From Smithella sp. (GTDB taxonomy: Bacteria > Desulfobacterota > Syntrophia > Syntrophales > Smithellaceae), in contig JAGPFC010000017.1 in the NCBI GenBank assembly GCA_018056685.1, positions 1 through 57,830 of the forward strand: DNA of 57,830 nucleotides, read 5' to 3'. The notes beneath the pieces are model-generated. The model was not told where the DNA came from. It saw nothing but the letters and a program-made list of their open reading frames with translations, and searched no databases. Numbering within the stretch: the first letter of the stretch is position 1; each line of letters starts with the position of its first letter. The position numbers were made by a program, and so were the translations under genes. Positions 44,144 through 52,057 of the stretch are shown one piece after another.

Positions 44144-44428
44144 ATGCCTATCTATGAGTATAAATGCAATAAATGCGGAAAGCAATTTGAAGCGTTTCAG
44201 GGAATTATGGATCCGGAATTAAAAAGCTGCAAGTTCTGCAAAGGCAAGGTTCAGAAGATGGTTTCTCTTTCGTCCTTCAGCCTGAAAGGTTCCGGCTGGT
44301 ACGCGACGGATTATAAAGGAAAGAAACCGGGTGCGGCAGCCCAAAAAGCAAAGGCGGAAAGCAGCGAAAGTTCATCCGCGACAGAAACCGCGAAAACCGA
44401 GTCGGCCAAAACAAGTTCAGAAGAATAG
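44144..44428 (+). CDS. FmdB-family zinc-ribbon protein
   Basis: 94 aa from the ATG at 44144, which has GGAGGGTTTGGTT upstream. Starts MPIYEYKCNKCGKQFEAFQ, with CxxC at 8 and 11 and a second pair CKFC, the hallmark of the CxxC_CXXC_SSSS (FmdB) regulators. The tail is rich in Ala/Lys/Glu/Ser. Role uncertain: these are thought to be small regulators. Cotranscribed with the HExxH gene. Confidence 0.85.
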   Translation: MPIYEYKCNKCGKQFEAFQGIMDPELKSCKFCKGKVQKMVSLSSFSLKGSGWYATDYKGKKPGAAAQKAKAESSESSSATETAKTESAKTSSEE

Positions 44429-44481
44429 AGCGTTTCGAAGCGAAACGGAATAACGATTCTCTCTAAAGAGTTAGTGAAAGA

Positions 44482-44522
44482 ATTCCCCGTAATCTCCCTT
44501 GGGAGAATGGGGATTTTCTTTT
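44482..44522 (+). terminator. Rho-independent terminator after fmdB
   Basis: TCCCC/GGGGA outer stem and TCTCCC/GGGAGA inner stem, followed by a T-rich tail. Confidence 0.75.
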
Positions 44523-44586
44523 GTGCCACTTTTGGGGCAATAGAGATTGTATTGATCTTCTTTTTTTTAAAGAGGATCTGGCGATT

Positions 44587-45672
44587 TTAGGATTCTGGCG
44601 CCGGTTCGTATTCAACTCTGTTCCTGCCGTTCAATTTTGCCCTGTAAAGCGCTTTGTCCGACCGGTTGATCGCTTCTTGAATGGCCTCACACGCCTTATA
44701 TTCCGTTACACCGACGGAAATGGTAATCCTGAAATCATCGGGTAATTTGTCAAACGCAAGTTCTGAAACCATGTGCCTGATTCTCTCGGCGCATTCCACG
44801 GCTTCCTTTCTTTCCGCATTGGTGAGAATAAGAATAAATTCTTCACCGCCGTAACGGGCAATATGATCAATATTGCGCAGATTCTTTTGAGTTTCCTGTG
44901 CCACGGTTTTGAGAACGATGTCGCCCGCGGCATGACCAAACGTATCATTCACCCGTTTGAAATGGTCCAAGTCGAATATGCAGATGGAAAAAGGATGAAT
45001 GCCCCTGTCACCCAGCGCTTTCTGATGTTCAAGAATCTTATACATCTGGCGCCGGTTAAACACCTGGGTCAGGTCGTCAATAATGGCTAATTTTTCAATT
45101 GTGGAAAGGGCGTTCGATATTCGTGCCCTGAGTCGGGTAATATATCCACCAACCAGTGAGAACCAGGGCAGCACAATAGCCAGAACCACAATGCTCAATT
45201 TGTCAGACGTGCTGACCAACAGAGGATCCATTGTATAAAGCAGAAGGATAACCAGCGCGTAATTCATGACGGCAAAGACGGACAGAAAAAGAAATTGCCA
45301 GACATTCAGCCTGAAGATCCCGAAAATGAAAACAACAAGATACGTCAGAAGCACCAGACTCCTCATGGTATCGGCGTAATACGCAATGACCATTACCCAG
45401 AAGGTCGCCACGATCATCTGTAAAAGCGTCAAGCTGGGATCTTTAAATCGCTTATTAAATCCACTTCTGATGAATATATATACCAGACTGTTACAAAGAA
45501 TTATTCCTAAGGAACTTACTAAAAGAACGTTGATGGTCCCTCTCGTCATCTGGCCCTGCAAATAGAACAAGACGCAAATGGCAAACCACATGACATATGA
45601 CCCCAGCGCCATAAAGAATCGCTTCAGTCTTAAGGTCTGATTTTTATCATTCTTCGGAAATAAGCTGAACAT
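44587..45672 (-). CDS. Membrane GGDEF diguanylate cyclase (second)
   Basis: 361 aa. Five to six N-terminal transmembrane helices followed by a GGDEF domain (from about residue 195): the active site is GGEEF and the RNID inhibitory site is kept. It should make cyclic di-GMP. The domain order matches the gene at 39924, but the two proteins differ in the membrane part. It is the last gene of a likely operon with the GalT-like, DHH and selD genes upstream. Confidence 0.9.
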   Translation of the reverse strand: MFSLFPKNDKNQTLRLKRFFMALGSYVMWFAICVLFYLQGQMTRGTINVLLVSSLGIILCNSLVYIFIRSGFNKRFKDPSLTLLQMIVATFWVMVIAYYADTMRSLVLLTYLVVFIFGIFRLNVWQFLFLSVFAVMNYALVILLLYTMDPLLVSTSDKLSIVVLAIVLPWFSLVGGYITRLRARISNALSTIEKLAIIDDLTQVFNRRQMYKILEHQKALGDRGIHPFSICIFDLDHFKRVNDTFGHAAGDIVLKTVAQETQKNLRNIDHIARYGGEEFILILTNAERKEAVECAERIRHMVSELAFDKLPDDFRITISVGVTEYKACEAIQEAINRSDKALYRAKLNGRNRVEYEPAPES

Positions 45673-45779
45673 CGGAATCCACCTCCGTGATTCTTGCTAT
45701 CTGACGGTGATTCGCCCTGTTTATCGTTTTCCCGGTTGCCTCTATCAACAGAAAATTAATCTCCACCGGCCTTTTTAGA

Positions 45780-46817
45780 TCAAACTTTAAAATAAGGTTG
45801 TAGCTCACGGCATAATTCTTCCGGCACCGTCGGGCAGATAATTTCATTATGCAATTTTTCAAAGTAATTCAAATCACTGGTGCCCAATGGATGCATGATA
45901 AATCGCGGAACGATTTTTCCCTGGATGTTGAAATAATTATTGCTGGTCATTGTGGCATAAAAAGACAGATTAAAACTCATGAAGTTGTTGGTGTGGAGAT
46001 AGGCGAATACACGGGAAAGGCCGGTCAGAAATTCTTTAAAGTTCAATTCCGTTAAATCAAAGATGGACGTTTTTTCCCGGAAAATAAAATCGATTTCACC
46101 GGCCATGCCTTTGGGTGCGAAACTGGTCAACCAGCAAACGACGCCGGTATCGGCAATAAACCTCTTGTTCGATTTCTTTTCCAGAGCGATCAGATTGTGC
46201 CACAGGTTGTCGCCGTTAGAATTGGCGGCGTAATTTTGCGCGCTGGATAAAAGCTTCTGCATAAAACTGGTCGGCCGGTAACTCACGATGGTCTGCAGGT
46301 GCGGATGAATCAGACCGCCGCCCGCCGGTGGCATATAATTCCAATTCATCGAGCAATATTTATAACCGAGATTCATTTCGACCACGCGATGAAAATAGTC
46401 GCGGCAGACGAGAAATCCATGCAGCATATATTCCGGGGTCAGTTCATTCATCGGAACAACATGACGCGATGAAAAAATCGCCACATTATTGTTCTGGTCA
46501 TAGGGAAAAGCGTTGGGAAAAAGACAGGCCTCTCCCCGTTTGAAATTTCCGCTTTCGATGATGTTGGCTGTAAACCGGGGCGTGGTTTTTTCAAAGAGAT
46601 CGGGGCAAAACGGGCACAACGATTCCGGTGACTTTTCCAGATAAGGTTCCAGGTCAGGCTTTTGCGGAATGCGCACCCGGTAAGGCAAAATGCGGCAGGC
46701 CACACCGGTGATTTCATCATGACGCAACTCGATGGTTATTTTCTTTTCCTGAAAACCATCGAATGGATCAAGATAATAGCCTGTTGTTATCTCTTTATGA
46801 AACCCCGGTTCTCTCAT
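45780..46817 (-). CDS. GalT/HIT-superfamily nucleotidyltransferase-like protein
   Basis: 345 aa. A CPFC pair at C68/C71 and the HIT-type active site HPHLQ (H171, H173) after AGGGLI match galactose-1-phosphate uridylyltransferase-like proteins, in which the second His is adenylated or uridylylated. The fit to true GalT is loose, so it may transfer another nucleotide. It sits 41 bp downstream of the DHH gene and 107 bp upstream of the GGDEF gene. Start ATG 46817. Confidence 0.7.
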   Translation of the reverse strand: MREPGFHKEITTGYYLDPFDGFQEKKITIELRHDEITGVACRILPYRVRIPQKPDLEPYLEKSPESLCPFCPDLFEKTTPRFTANIIESGNFKRGEACLFPNAFPYDQNNNVAIFSSRHVVPMNELTPEYMLHGFLVCRDYFHRVVEMNLGYKYCSMNWNYMPPAGGGLIHPHLQTIVSYRPTSFMQKLLSSAQNYAANSNGDNLWHNLIALEKKSNKRFIADTGVVCWLTSFAPKGMAGEIDFIFREKTSIFDLTELNFKEFLTGLSRVFAYLHTNNFMSFNLSFYATMTSNNYFNIQGKIVPRFIMHPLGTSDLNYFEKLHNEIICPTVPEELCRELQPYFKV

Positions 46818-46858
46818 AAAAATCCTTTCTATTATGATGATGAATGTGAATAATGTAT

Positions 46859-47884
46859 TTACTTTGGCTCTCGCCTTAAGCTCATCAGAATAAATTTTTC
46901 AATATTTCTCGCGGAAACATCCTCTCCAAGACTTTCTTTTAATGCCTGCATGGGAATTTCCATACGCGCGGCGCTGCGATGTCCACCGCCCCTGCCGATC
47001 TGGCCGAAAGACCTTTGCGCGATTAAACCGCAATTCTGACGGTAACCGTCCCCGCGAAAGATAATAGACAACCGGTCCTCGACGATGCCGGCCACTACCA
47101 CATAATACGTTCCGATCAAACGCAAATAAAAATCAGCGATCTGGACACAGACATCCGAGCTCTCCACTTCTCCCAGAAAGCAGACACGCCGGCCGCGAAA
47201 ATTATTCATGTGATGATAGGCATAATTGAAATATTTGAGAAAGCGTTGAGGCGTCTGGTTCAGCTCAATGCGGCGGATCAACTGCATATTGGCGTATCTG
47301 GTGTGATAAGTATAAGCCCGGATATCGTCGATGATTGTGGCGCGATCAAAATTATCCGTATCCGTTTTAATGCCATAAAGAAGGGCCGTGTGCAAAATAC
47401 GCGGAATTTTAATCCCGGCGCGAAGCAAATATTCGGTGAGCACGCTGGATAAAGAGCCGTAATAGGGACGAATGTCTGTCAGTTCGGCATTCCACGGTCC
47501 TTCGTAGGGATGATGATCGAAAACAATCTGCGGTTTGATATAATTTAAGGATGGATTGAAGAAAGAGGGTTGGGCATCCATCAGAGCAATGAGACGGTAC
47601 GATGTGATGTCCACCTGATGGATCAACTGAATATGAAGATGCAGGGCTGCAACAAATTCAAGGTTCTGGTGCCGGATGACAGGTTCCGTGGAGGCAAAAG
47701 CGCTTTTGGCCAGACCTTTGGTTTTCTGGATCATCTCGTGAAGCGCCATGGCTGAAGCGATCGCATCCGGGTCGGGGCTTCCGTGCATCAGCAGCAACAA
47801 CGAATCATCAGGCTGAATCATGTCCATCAGCTTTAGAAAATTCAGCTCTGTTTCTTTTTTTATCGGAACGGAGTCAACTTTCAT
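46859..47884 (-). CDS. DHH/DHHA1 phosphoesterase (NrnA-like)
   Basis: 341 aa. Metal-site motifs MHGSPDPDAIASA and FDHHP in the DHH domain and GRGGGHRSAA in the DHHA1 domain identify the NrnA/RecJ-like group, which cleaves short oligonucleotides or cyclic dinucleotide products. With two GGDEF genes nearby, a role in degrading pGpG is a possible but unproven link. Start ATG 47884; selD ends 37 bp upstream. Confidence 0.85.
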   Translation of the reverse strand: MKVDSVPIKKETELNFLKLMDMIQPDDSLLLLMHGSPDPDAIASAMALHEMIQKTKGLAKSAFASTEPVIRHQNLEFVAALHLHIQLIHQVDITSYRLIALMDAQPSFFNPSLNYIKPQIVFDHHPYEGPWNAELTDIRPYYGSLSSVLTEYLLRAGIKIPRILHTALLYGIKTDTDNFDRATIIDDIRAYTYHTRYANMQLIRRIELNQTPQRFLKYFNYAYHHMNNFRGRRVCFLGEVESSDVCVQIADFYLRLIGTYYVVVAGIVEDRLSIIFRGDGYRQNCGLIAQRSFGQIGRGGGHRSAARMEIPMQALKESLGEDVSARNIEKFILMSLRREPK

Positions 47885-47920
47885 GGCTTAGGCGTCAATA
47901 GATGAGCCTGCTCAATCTCC

Positions 47921-48973
47921 TTAGTAAACGAGAATTTTACCCGGATGTTCTTTGACCACTTCTCCAACAACAGCGGTGTCAGCAATACCTGCCTTACGCA
48001 TGGCATCTGCAAGCTTTTCCGCCTTTTCTGCGGGCAAGCTGAAAAACAATCCTCCCGCCGTCTGAGGATCAAACAGCAAATCAAAAAGCCAGTCCGGACA
48101 GGTTTTTTCTTTCACCACTTGCTTGATGCGGAAATCTCTGTTGCGATAAAGACCGCCCGGAATGAAACCCGTTTCCATCAAATCGCGCACACCGTCAAAA
48201 ACAGGTATTGCCCGGGAATCAATGCGCAGACCGGCATTGCTGCCCTCCATCATCTCGCAGGCATGACCCAGCAATCCAAAACCGGTGATGTCGGTGCAGG
48301 CGTGAACATCGCCTGCGGCAATCATCAACTCCGCCGCTTTTTTATTGAGAGACGTCATGGCCTGAATCACCTGCATCATTTGCTCCGGTGATGCTTCATC
48401 CGCCTTGATGGCCGTGCTGATAATACCTGTCCCCAGTGCTTTTGTTAAAATGATTTTATCCCCGATTTTGGCGCCGCGATTGTATAAAACGTTGTCGGGA
48501 TGAACGACTCCCGTTACCGAGAGGCCGTATTTGATTTCATTGTCTTCAACGCTGTGCCCGCCGATGAGCAACACGCCGGCTTCATGAATTTTGTTGAGGC
48601 CACCCTGCAAAACGTCCTTCAGAACAGATTTGTCCATTGTCTTAATCGGAAAGCAGACGATATTCATGGCGGTGAGAGGTTTGGCGCCCATCGCGTAAAT
48701 ATCGTTGAGCGCGTTGACGGCGGCAATCTGGCCGAACGTAAAGGGATCATCAACCGTGGGCGTGAAAAAATCAACTGTCTGAACCAGAGCGACGTCGGCG
48801 GAAATTTTATACACGCCCGCGTCTTCCGCGTGTTCAAATCCTGTCAGGAGATTGGGATCGCGAACCAGCGGCAAATCGCGCATGATGTCGGACAGGTCAC
48901 CCGGACCTATCTTACAGGCTCAACCGGCGCTTTGTACCGTCTGTGTTAAGCGAAAACCTTTTTTCTCTTCCAT
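47921..48973 (-). CDS. selD: Selenophosphate synthetase containing selenocysteine (SelD)
   Basis: 350 aa when the in-frame TGA at 48922-48920 (residue 18) is read as selenocysteine. A stop-based reading finds only 320 aa starting inside the N-terminal domain. From the ATG at 48973 (AGAGGATC upstream) the protein begins MEEKKGFRLTQTVQSAG-U-ACKIGPGDL; the U lines up with catalytic Cys17 of E. coli SelD and the following K21 with Lys20. The rest has the ATP motifs typical of SelD, such as VDFFTPTVDDPF and GGHSVEDNE. It makes selenophosphate from selenide and ATP. A SECIS-like hairpin follows the UGA. Confidence 0.9.
48891..48911 (-). promoter_or_regulatory. SECIS-like hairpin of selD
   Basis: Minus strand: 8-bp stem GATAGGTC/GACCTGTC with one G-U and a CGGGT loop, starting 8 nt after the UGA; the loop G is about 18 nt from UGA, within the distance known for bacterial SECIS. 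Confidence 0.75.
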
Positions 48974-49078
48974 TGATCCTCTTAAAATCAGCTACAACAT
49001 GTCCCGAAAATTCGGAAAATACTAATTCAAGTATAAGGACAACAGCCCTGCATGTCAACGAAATCTTCACCGTGTCCG

Positions 49079-50299
49079 TCAGTCTGAATCGTATCGTTTG
49101 AGCTCGAATATCTTTTTATCCTGTTTGGAAACAATGTGGTAAAAACGGTCCTGGGGAATGTAGATATAAGGTACGTCGTCTTCGCGGCGGTAAAGGAAAT
49201 AGGATAAAATCATCCGGTTGACCGCCTGATGACCGACAATCATGATGTTATTCGCGTGCCGGTTAAGAAAAAAAGCCTTTTTAATCCCTTCCATGATGCG
49301 GGATTTCATCAGCGCGTAACTCTCGCCTTCCGGGTAAACATAATTATATTTATCCGCGCCTCTTTTTTTGAAAACATGCGGCAGCTTTTGTTCGATATCT
49401 TCATAAGTCATTCCTTCACAAATACCCGCGTTGATTTCGTCAAATTCCTTAAGCGGAATGATGCGGCAATCGGGCTGCAGGGAAGCGATGGCCTTGGCCG
49501 TGTGCATCGTCCGTTGTTTTGTGCTGGTGAAAATATAGGAGATCTTCTTTTTCTTAAAAAAACGCCCCAGAGCCAAAGCCTGTTTTTCGCCTTTCTTTGT
49601 CAAGCGTGGATCGCCGCCGATTCTATTTTCAATATTATATTCCGTTTCCGTGTGCCTGATCAGAAAAAGATTCCTTACCTCATCCGTTACCAGATAGTCC
49701 CGCAGACGGTCGTAAAAAGGAATAACGTCACTGCGTTTCTCTTCCATAATCATGTTTTGCAGAGAATTGATCCGGATGTAGTTTCTTTCGACTTTCAACG
49801 GGGTGTAGATCATCCGGTAATAATCAATTCTTTTTAGAAATTCTTTTGCCGCCCGGTCTTTCAGGTGAGCGAACTCAGGAAGCCTGATTTTTTCCTGGAT
49901 GGTCATCTTCATGATGTCTTCATCATCGTTAAGGCATTCAATAAATAGAAGGTCATGGTCGTTGAGTTTCTTTTCGATAGTGACGCGCCTCTCCCGGCTC
50001 GCGTTGGTTGCGTCCAGAATGGCTATCCTGCCATTGTTGTTCAAATATTTTTTTGCCCGGTCCATGTTCATGTGGGCAATATTTTTTCTTAATTCCACAG
50101 CTTCTGTATTTTGGGGAGAATAGAAGTCCGAAATCGATGTTTTGAGCAGCGGCAAATAACGACGGCGCAAATTCCCGTTGTTGAATATGCGGATGGCAAT
50201 GCCGTCTTTGCGAAAGTAATCTCTCAGGCGAATGGCCAGCGTGGATTTTCCGCGGGCGGGAAGCCCCATCAGAACAATGTATAATTTTTCGTCGCTCAT
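49079..50299 (-). CDS. PFK-2/FBPase-2-like kinase-phosphatase
   Basis: 406 aa. The N-terminal P-loop is GLPARGKST (12-20), the same as the PFK-2 signature GLPARGKT. The C-terminal half is a histidine phosphatase with RHTETEYN (H216) and a late VGHQA. This order equals eukaryotic 6-phosphofructo-2-kinase/fructose-2,6-bisphosphatase. Bacterial family members exist but have no agreed role, so substrate is not assured. Start ATG 50299 (MSDEKLYIVLMG). Upstream of selD on the same strand (105-bp gap). Confidence 0.8.
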   Translation of the reverse strand: MSDEKLYIVLMGLPARGKSTLAIRLRDYFRKDGIAIRIFNNGNLRRRYLPLLKTSISDFYSPQNTEAVELRKNIAHMNMDRAKKYLNNNGRIAILDATNASRERRVTIEKKLNDHDLLFIECLNDDEDIMKMTIQEKIRLPEFAHLKDRAAKEFLKRIDYYRMIYTPLKVERNYIRINSLQNMIMEEKRSDVIPFYDRLRDYLVTDEVRNLFLIRHTETEYNIENRIGGDPRLTKKGEKQALALGRFFKKKKISYIFTSTKQRTMHTAKAIASLQPDCRIIPLKEFDEINAGICEGMTYEDIEQKLPHVFKKRGADKYNYVYPEGESYALMKSRIMEGIKKAFFLNRHANNIMIVGHQAVNRMILSYFLYRREDDVPYIYIPQDRFYHIVSKQDKKIFELKRYDSD

Positions 50300-50478
50300 G
50301 CCGTATCCATTTCAAAAATAATTTCTTTTGGATAAAGAGAGTATAGGACAATAGTTTTTTATGTCAATAAAATCCTGCCTTTTTTAAATGCTGTAACATC
50401 GCGGTAAACGCTGCACCGCGAGAAACTTTTTTAAATTGATTTTTTTTCATAAATACGTTTAATAGGCTCAACATTCAA

Positions 50479-51879
50479 ATGAAGGCAATCGCGATGTCCA
50501 TTCGTTACTATAGCACCAATCGTAATCTAAAAAATGTTGCGGGCATTACTCCGTTCACCGGCAAGGTTTCTTTCAAGGAAGCCCTGCTCAAGGGGCAGGC
50601 CTCCGATGAAGGTCTGTTTATGCCGGATACGATTCCGCAAATTTCTTTAAAAGATATTCAGAATTTGAAAGGCAAACCTTACAGTGATGCAGCACTGCTC
50701 GTTGCGAAAGCGTTTCTTGCCGATGAGTTTTCGCCGGAAGTTTTGGAATATGTCGTAACAGATTCCTATAACTATCCCGTTCCGCTGGAAGAAGTAAGGC
50801 CAAGGAATTATGTGATGCGTCTGGATCAGGGACCCACTGCGTCCTTCAAAGATTTTGCTGCGCGCATGATGGCGAGGCTGATGGGCAACTGCCGCCCGAA
50901 GGGCGAACGACTGAATATTCTAGTTGCCACATCCGGCGACACCGGTAGCGCCGTAGGCGAAGCTTTCAAGGGCGTAGCAGGAATTGACGTAACCATTTTG
51001 TATCCTGAAAATGAAGTCAGCGGCATGCAGAAAAAGCAGCTCGATACCATCGGCGGCAATGTGCAGGCGCTGAGTGTTAGCGGCAAGTTTGACGATTGCC
51101 AGAATCTGGTCAAGCAGGCTTTTTCCGATCCGCAGATTGCAAAGTTTAATCTGTCTTCGGCCAATTCCATCAATTTCGGCCGGATTCTCCCGCAGATTAT
51201 TTATTATGTTTATGCATACGCCCAGCTTGCTGAAAATGATGAACAGGTCATCTTTTCCGTTCCTTCGGGAAACTTCGGTGATGCTCTGGGTTGTGAATAC
51301 GCACGCCGCATGGGATTGCCGGTAGCCAAGCTCGTCATGCCCACTAACGAGAACGATGAATTTCCCACTTATCTGGCGACTGGAACATATAATAAAGTGT
51401 CTCCTTCGCGTGCCTGCATTTCCAATGCGATGAATGTCGGTCACCCAAGCAATCTGGCGCGCTTTTTTGATCTGTACGGCGGAACGGTTGACCGCGTGGG
51501 TCAGGTTCACCAATATCCGGATATTGAGGAAATGAGAAAACATATCTTTTCCGTTAGTGTCACGGATGAGCAAACCAGAGCAACCATCAAGAGTGTCTAT
51601 AAACGCTACAATGTAGTTCTGGAACAACACGGTGCTGTGGGCTGGGCGGGATTGGAAGCATATCTCCAGACAGCGCCCGAACAAAAACTGGCCATTTCTC
51701 TGGAAACGGCGCATCCGGCAAAATTCCCCGAAGAGATTCAGAATCTGCTGGGCATCAATCCGCCCCTGCCGGAAAGCATGAAAAATATTGACCAGAGAAC
51801 GGGAAGCGCTATTCCCATCAAAAAAGATTACGATGATTTCAAAAATTATCTGCAGAAGAATTTGAAGATCAAGGAATAG
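50479..51879 (+). CDS. thrC: Threonine synthase
   Basis: 466 aa, PLP enzyme of threonine biosynthesis that converts O-phosphohomoserine to threonine. Landmarks are TGKVSFKEALLKGQASDEG, the PLP lysine in GPTASFKDFAARM, SGDTGSAVGEAF, SANSINFGRILPQ and SVPSGNFGDALG, typical of the longer ThrC subgroup. A start at 50494 (MSIRYYST) is an equal alternative. Convergent neither with nor overlapping others; 178 bp separate it from the megaprotein gene, with a strong promoter in that gap. Confidence 0.92.
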   Translation: MKAIAMSIRYYSTNRNLKNVAGITPFTGKVSFKEALLKGQASDEGLFMPDTIPQISLKDIQNLKGKPYSDAALLVAKAFLADEFSPEVLEYVVTDSYNYPVPLEEVRPRNYVMRLDQGPTASFKDFAARMMARLMGNCRPKGERLNILVATSGDTGSAVGEAFKGVAGIDVTILYPENEVSGMQKKQLDTIGGNVQALSVSGKFDDCQNLVKQAFSDPQIAKFNLSSANSINFGRILPQIIYYVYAYAQLAENDEQVIFSVPSGNFGDALGCEYARRMGLPVAKLVMPTNENDEFPTYLATGTYNKVSPSRACISNAMNVGHPSNLARFFDLYGGTVDRVGQVHQYPDIEEMRKHIFSVSVTDEQTRATIKSVYKRYNVVLEQHGAVGWAGLEAYLQTAPEQKLAISLETAHPAKFPEEIQNLLGINPPLPESMKNIDQRTGSAIPIKKDYDDFKNYLQKNLKIKE

Positions 51880-51941
51880 CTGTATCATGTGTTTGCGAGG
51901 GAAAAGGACGGAAGCACCCTTCTTTCCTGGCCGAGATTTCC

Positions 51942-51970
51942 TTGACATGTAATACCGCGTTTCCTATACT
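51942..51970 (+). promoter_or_regulatory. Strong sigma-70-type promoter for the megaprotein gene
   Basis: Perfect TTGACA (51942-51947), 17-bp spacer, TATACT (51965-51970), followed by an 80-nt leader and a GGGGAGGGGGAG ribosome site before the ATG at 52058. Confidence 0.7.
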
Positions 51971-52057
51971 CCACCACGCAAAAAAAAAGAGTCCTCATCA
52001 GGCAAGTCATTCGAGGTCGCGCGGTGATCGTATCTACGATACGGGGAGGGGGAGATC

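Noticed and set aside
45647..45862. 71-codon minus frame overlapping the GalT-like gene end
   Set aside because: Overlaps the end of the GalT-like gene in another frame and has no ribosome site.
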